Source: Parabacteroides sp. PFB2-10
Lineage (GTDB): Bacteria; Bacteroidota; Bacteroidia; Bacteroidales; Tannerellaceae
Assembly: GCF_029893085.1 (NCBI RefSeq)
Contig: NZ_JARXWI010000004.1
Coordinates: 124,001 to 188,000, forward strand
Direction: 5' to 3'
Length of the DNA: 64,000 bases
Below, piece after piece: positions 61,948 to 64,000 of the stretch. Each line of letters opens with the position of its first letter. Position 1 is the stretch's first letter. Under the pieces are notes generated by a model that saw nothing but the letters and a program-made list of their open reading frames with translations, was not told the DNA's origin and searched no databases. A program made the translations under genes and the position numbers.

Positions 61948-62799
61948 ATGCGTCAACTGATTGATTTCCTTGTTCGCAAGCGTCACTGGCTTTTGTTCTT
62001 TTTGCTGGAAGTAGTTGCTTTTCTATTGATTTATCAGAATAGCACCTACCAGCGAACCATACTGATCAGTTCAGCCAATGTGGTGACCGGGCATATTGCC
62101 TCGCTGGCAGGATCTGTCACAAGCTATTTCAGCCTGGGCGAAGTAAACCGGGAGTTGACGATGCGAAATGGAGAACTGGAAATGGAGGTGATTGCTCTAC
62201 GTGACGAGATCGAGGCATTGCAAGCGAAGGAGCGTCCGTTTATGGGCTTTCTGCCTGAATCGATCGAACATTTTCCTTACTCTTTTGTAGCAGCCAAGGT
62301 GGTCAACAACAGTGTGACGCATCTGTCCAACTATATCACGATCAACCGGGGACGCAAAGCCGGTATCGAGCCGGATATGGGGGTGGTGTCCGATCAGGGG
62401 GTGGTAGGCATTGTGACCAAGGTGTCCGATTATTTTGCTGTCGTTATGCCGATGCTTAATCCTAAATTTGGCTTGAGTTGTAAGTTGGCCGGCAACAATT
62501 ACTTCGGTACCCTGAACTGGAATGGGCGTGATCCGCGCTTAGTGCAACTCAATGAGCTGCCGCGGCATGTGGAATTCGAGAAAGGCGATACGGTCGTGAC
62601 AAGTTCCTATTCGGGCATTTTCCCTCCGGGTATTATTGTGGGAACTGTTGTGGATGCCCGTCGCCAGCACGATGATAATTTTCATGCGCTGGATATTGCT
62701 CCGTCGACCGACTTCCAGTCGCTGACAAACGTGCGCGTATTGATTAACCCGATGCAGGCGGAACAACGACGCCTGGAAAGCGAGATAAAAGAAAGATGA
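61948..62799 (+). CDS. mreC: Rod-shape-determining protein MreC
   Basis: MreC is a periplasmic scaffold that links MreB to wall synthesis and activates PBP2. The 283-residue product has one membrane segment (about 12-32, LLFFLLEVVAFLLIYQ), a coiled coil (about 60-95) and the family's beta-barrels with GIEPDMGVVSDQGVVGIV and SCKLAGNNYFGTLNW. I chose the ATG at 61948 because the first ATG (61906) lies in the palindromic spacer. It overlaps mreD by 4 bases. Confidence 0.93.
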   Translation: MRQLIDFLVRKRHWLLFFLLEVVAFLLIYQNSTYQRTILISSANVVTGHIASLAGSVTSYFSLGEVNRELTMRNGELEMEVIALRDEIEALQAKERPFMGFLPESIEHFPYSFVAAKVVNNSVTHLSNYITINRGRKAGIEPDMGVVSDQGVVGIVTKVSDYFAVVMPMLNPKFGLSCKLAGNNYFGTLNWNGRDPRLVQLNELPRHVEFEKGDTVVTSSYSGIFPPGIIVGTVVDARRQHDDNFHALDIAPSTDFQSLTNVRVLINPMQAEQRRLESEIKER

Positions 62800-63320
62800 T
62801 ACAGGATGTTATACGAGGGCTGATCTATTTTGTGGTGCTTGTACTTATACAGGTGCTCTTTCTGAATCATATCCATTTCCTGCGGATGGTGACTCCCTTT
62901 CTGTATGTCTACTTTCTGTTGAAATTGCCTTACGATATATCGCGTAACTATATGCTTCTGATTGCGTTCTTTACCGGGTTGGTGGTGGACGCGTTTACCA
63001 ATACGCCCGGTATGCATGCGGCGGCCTGTACATTGGCTGTCTTTTGTCGGGAGCCAATGATTCGTTTCTGGGTCGGGAAAGACCTGCCGGATGGGGTATA
63101 TCCTTCATATCGTTCGTTTGGTTTCGGCAATTTCTTCAAATACACGCTCTCTTTTGTGTTGATCCATCATACTGCTTTATTTCTTATTGAATCCTTCTCG
63201 CTTTTCGATCCGCTTTTCCTATCTTTACGCATTCTGGGAAGTAGCGCAATGACTATCCTGTTGATTTTAGCAGTAGAAGCATTTAATGTAGAGTCACAAC
63301 AAAGTGAAGACAAACGATAA
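62796..63320 (+). CDS. mreD: Rod-shape-determining protein MreD
   Basis: MreD is a small integral membrane part of the rod complex. The 174-residue product is nearly all hydrophobic, with five or six helices (IQVLFLNHIHFLRMVTPFLY, AFFTGLVVDAFTNTPGMHAA), and fits the Bacteroidota MreD form. Its start overlaps mreC by 4 bases (ATGA) and its end overlaps the mrdA start by 17 bases, so all four genes are coupled. Confidence 0.9.
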   Translation: MIQDVIRGLIYFVVLVLIQVLFLNHIHFLRMVTPFLYVYFLLKLPYDISRNYMLLIAFFTGLVVDAFTNTPGMHAAACTLAVFCREPMIRFWVGKDLPDGVYPSYRSFGFGNFFKYTLSFVLIHHTALFLIESFSLFDPLFLSLRILGSSAMTILLILAVEAFNVESQQSEDKR

Positions 63321-64000
63321 ATTTAAGTTTGAAAACCGTAAATATGTCATTGGCGGGGCTGTCGTAGTGGTAGTCCTTCTCTTTATTATTCGTCTTTTCT
63401 TCCTGCAGGTATTGGATAACGATTATAAGATCTGGGCGGATAACAATGCCTTCCTGCGAAAAACCATTTACCCTTCCCGGGGAATCATCTACGACCGTGC
63501 CGGAAGACTGTTGGTTTATAACCAGCCGGCCTACGATGTGATGGTGGTTATGCGCGAGGTGCAGCCCTTTGATACGCTTGAATTTTGCAATACGGTAGGC
63601 ATTACTAAGGAGGTATTCGATCGGCGCATCATAGAAATCAAGGATCGTCGCCTGAATCCCGGCTACTCCTCCTATGTTCCCCAGCTGTTTATGAATCAGC
63701 TTTCGGCACAGGAGTATGGGATGTTGCAGGAAAAGCTCTACAAATTCCCTGGCTTCTATATCCAGAACCGTACGCTGCGCGATTATGAATACCCGAATGC
63801 CGGCAATATCCTGGGCGATGTGGGCGAGGTAAACAAAAAAGATATCGAGAAAGATCCCTATTATGTGCAGACGGACTATTCGGGACGCTCCGGGGTGGAG
63901 CGCTCGTATGAGCATGTTTTACGAGGCGAAAAGGGTATTGAGATCCTGTTGCGCGACGCACACGGACGTATCAAAGGGAAGTATGAAGAGGGAATTCACG
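63304..64000 (+). CDS. mrdA: Penicillin-binding protein 2, N-terminal part (runs off the right edge)
   Basis: PBP2 is the transpeptidase of rod-shaped wall growth. The frame opens with a GTG at 63304, inside the end of mreD, and stays open for 232 codons to the window edge. It has one membrane segment at about 18-36 (GGAVVVVLLFIIRLFFLQV). The dimerisation domain follows with YPSRGIIYDRAGRLLVYNQP and GDVGEVNKKDIEK, and SGRSGVERSYE near the edge. The catalytic SxxK is beyond the edge. The GTG start is chosen because KTNDKFKFENRKYVIGG has no earlier start in frame. Confidence 0.93.
   Translation, partial: MKTNDKFKFENRKYVIGGAVVVVVLLFIIRLFFLQVLDNDYKIWADNNAFLRKTIYPSRGIIYDRAGRLLVYNQPAYDVMVVMREVQPFDTLEFCNTVGITKEVFDRRIIEIKDRRLNPGYSSYVPQLFMNQLSAQEYGMLQEKLYKFPGFYIQNRTLRDYEYPNAGNILGDVGEVNKKDIEKDPYYVQTDYSGRSGVERSYEHVLRGEKGIEILLRDAHGRIKGKYEEGIH

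Overview
The window is chromosomal DNA of a Bacteroidales bacterium, most like Parabacteroides. The evidence is the set of SusC/SusD-type genes, many promoters of the Bacteroidota form (TTG, a gap of about 20 bases, then TAnnTTTG), families typical of the group (DUF4837, DUF4491, DUF4890, the LptC/LptE types), and gene orders familiar from gut Bacteroidales. The genus is an inference from memory of gene order and a moderate G+C content of nearly one half in the core genes. Most of the window is conserved housekeeping sequence; the accessory DNA is mainly at the left end and in a few intergenic regions.

Layout. 1-826 is the end of an IS4-family insertion sequence whose transposase runs off the left edge. 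872-3768 is an A+T-rich, tightly coupled three-gene cassette: a PD-(D/E)XK nuclease-like protein, a beta-CASP metallo-beta-lactamase like RNase J, and a calcineurin-like phosphoesterase. It is followed by a symmetric dyad and the apparent tail of a destroyed gene. I consider this cassette the best candidate for an undescribed (possibly defence or nucleic-acid processing) system. 4178-11813 is an envelope block: CoaX, a beta-barrel-like protein, a TPR protein, LptC, a CNNM/CBS protein and a PpiD/SurA-like chaperone. 12151-15408 carries rlmN, a DUF4837 lipoprotein and pdxA. 15522-18477 is a four-gene operon with the enzymes for making a CDP-alcohol lipid. 18573-22446 carries hpt, adk, obgE, pgeF and a B3/B4 protein. 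22570-25487 carries a small winged-helix protein, a coiled-coil protein, zapA and rny.

25640-27253 is an ABC-F ATPase, followed by an initiator tRNA. 27658-30888 has a TetR regulator, a KAS III enzyme, FabG and an RluA-type enzyme. A long leftward run (30946-35898) has two adjacent cyclophilins, a small basic protein, DUF4491, SecG, a TPR-like protein, LptE and a sigma-54 activator. 36232-41160 has a Spy-like protein, a giant pyruvate/PEP-binding protein and glutamate dehydrogenase. 41621-44352 is the rplM-rpsI-rpsB-tsf cluster. 44432-46123 is an M23 peptidase. 46124-47570 is a 1.4-kb intergenic region with a candidate small RNA and two kinds of repeats. 47571-55270 holds a SusC/SusD pair with an M16 peptidase, which suggests peptide or protein capture. 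55406-58451 has an AspT-type transporter and a convergent BrkB protein. rnpB, purH and mreBCD-mrdA finish the window.

Repeats. A family of about 150-180 bp intergenic repeats made of successive palindromes occurs five times (near 11.9, 22.9, 41.3, 46.6 and 59.0 kb). Its first hairpin shows paired compensatory changes between copies. A separate 200-bp inverted-repeat element near 46.9 kb also has arms with compensated hairpins. Low-complexity palindromic spacers occur inside several operons. All coordinates, motif positions and base-pairings were read by eye; family assignments rest on motif recognition, not on database searches.
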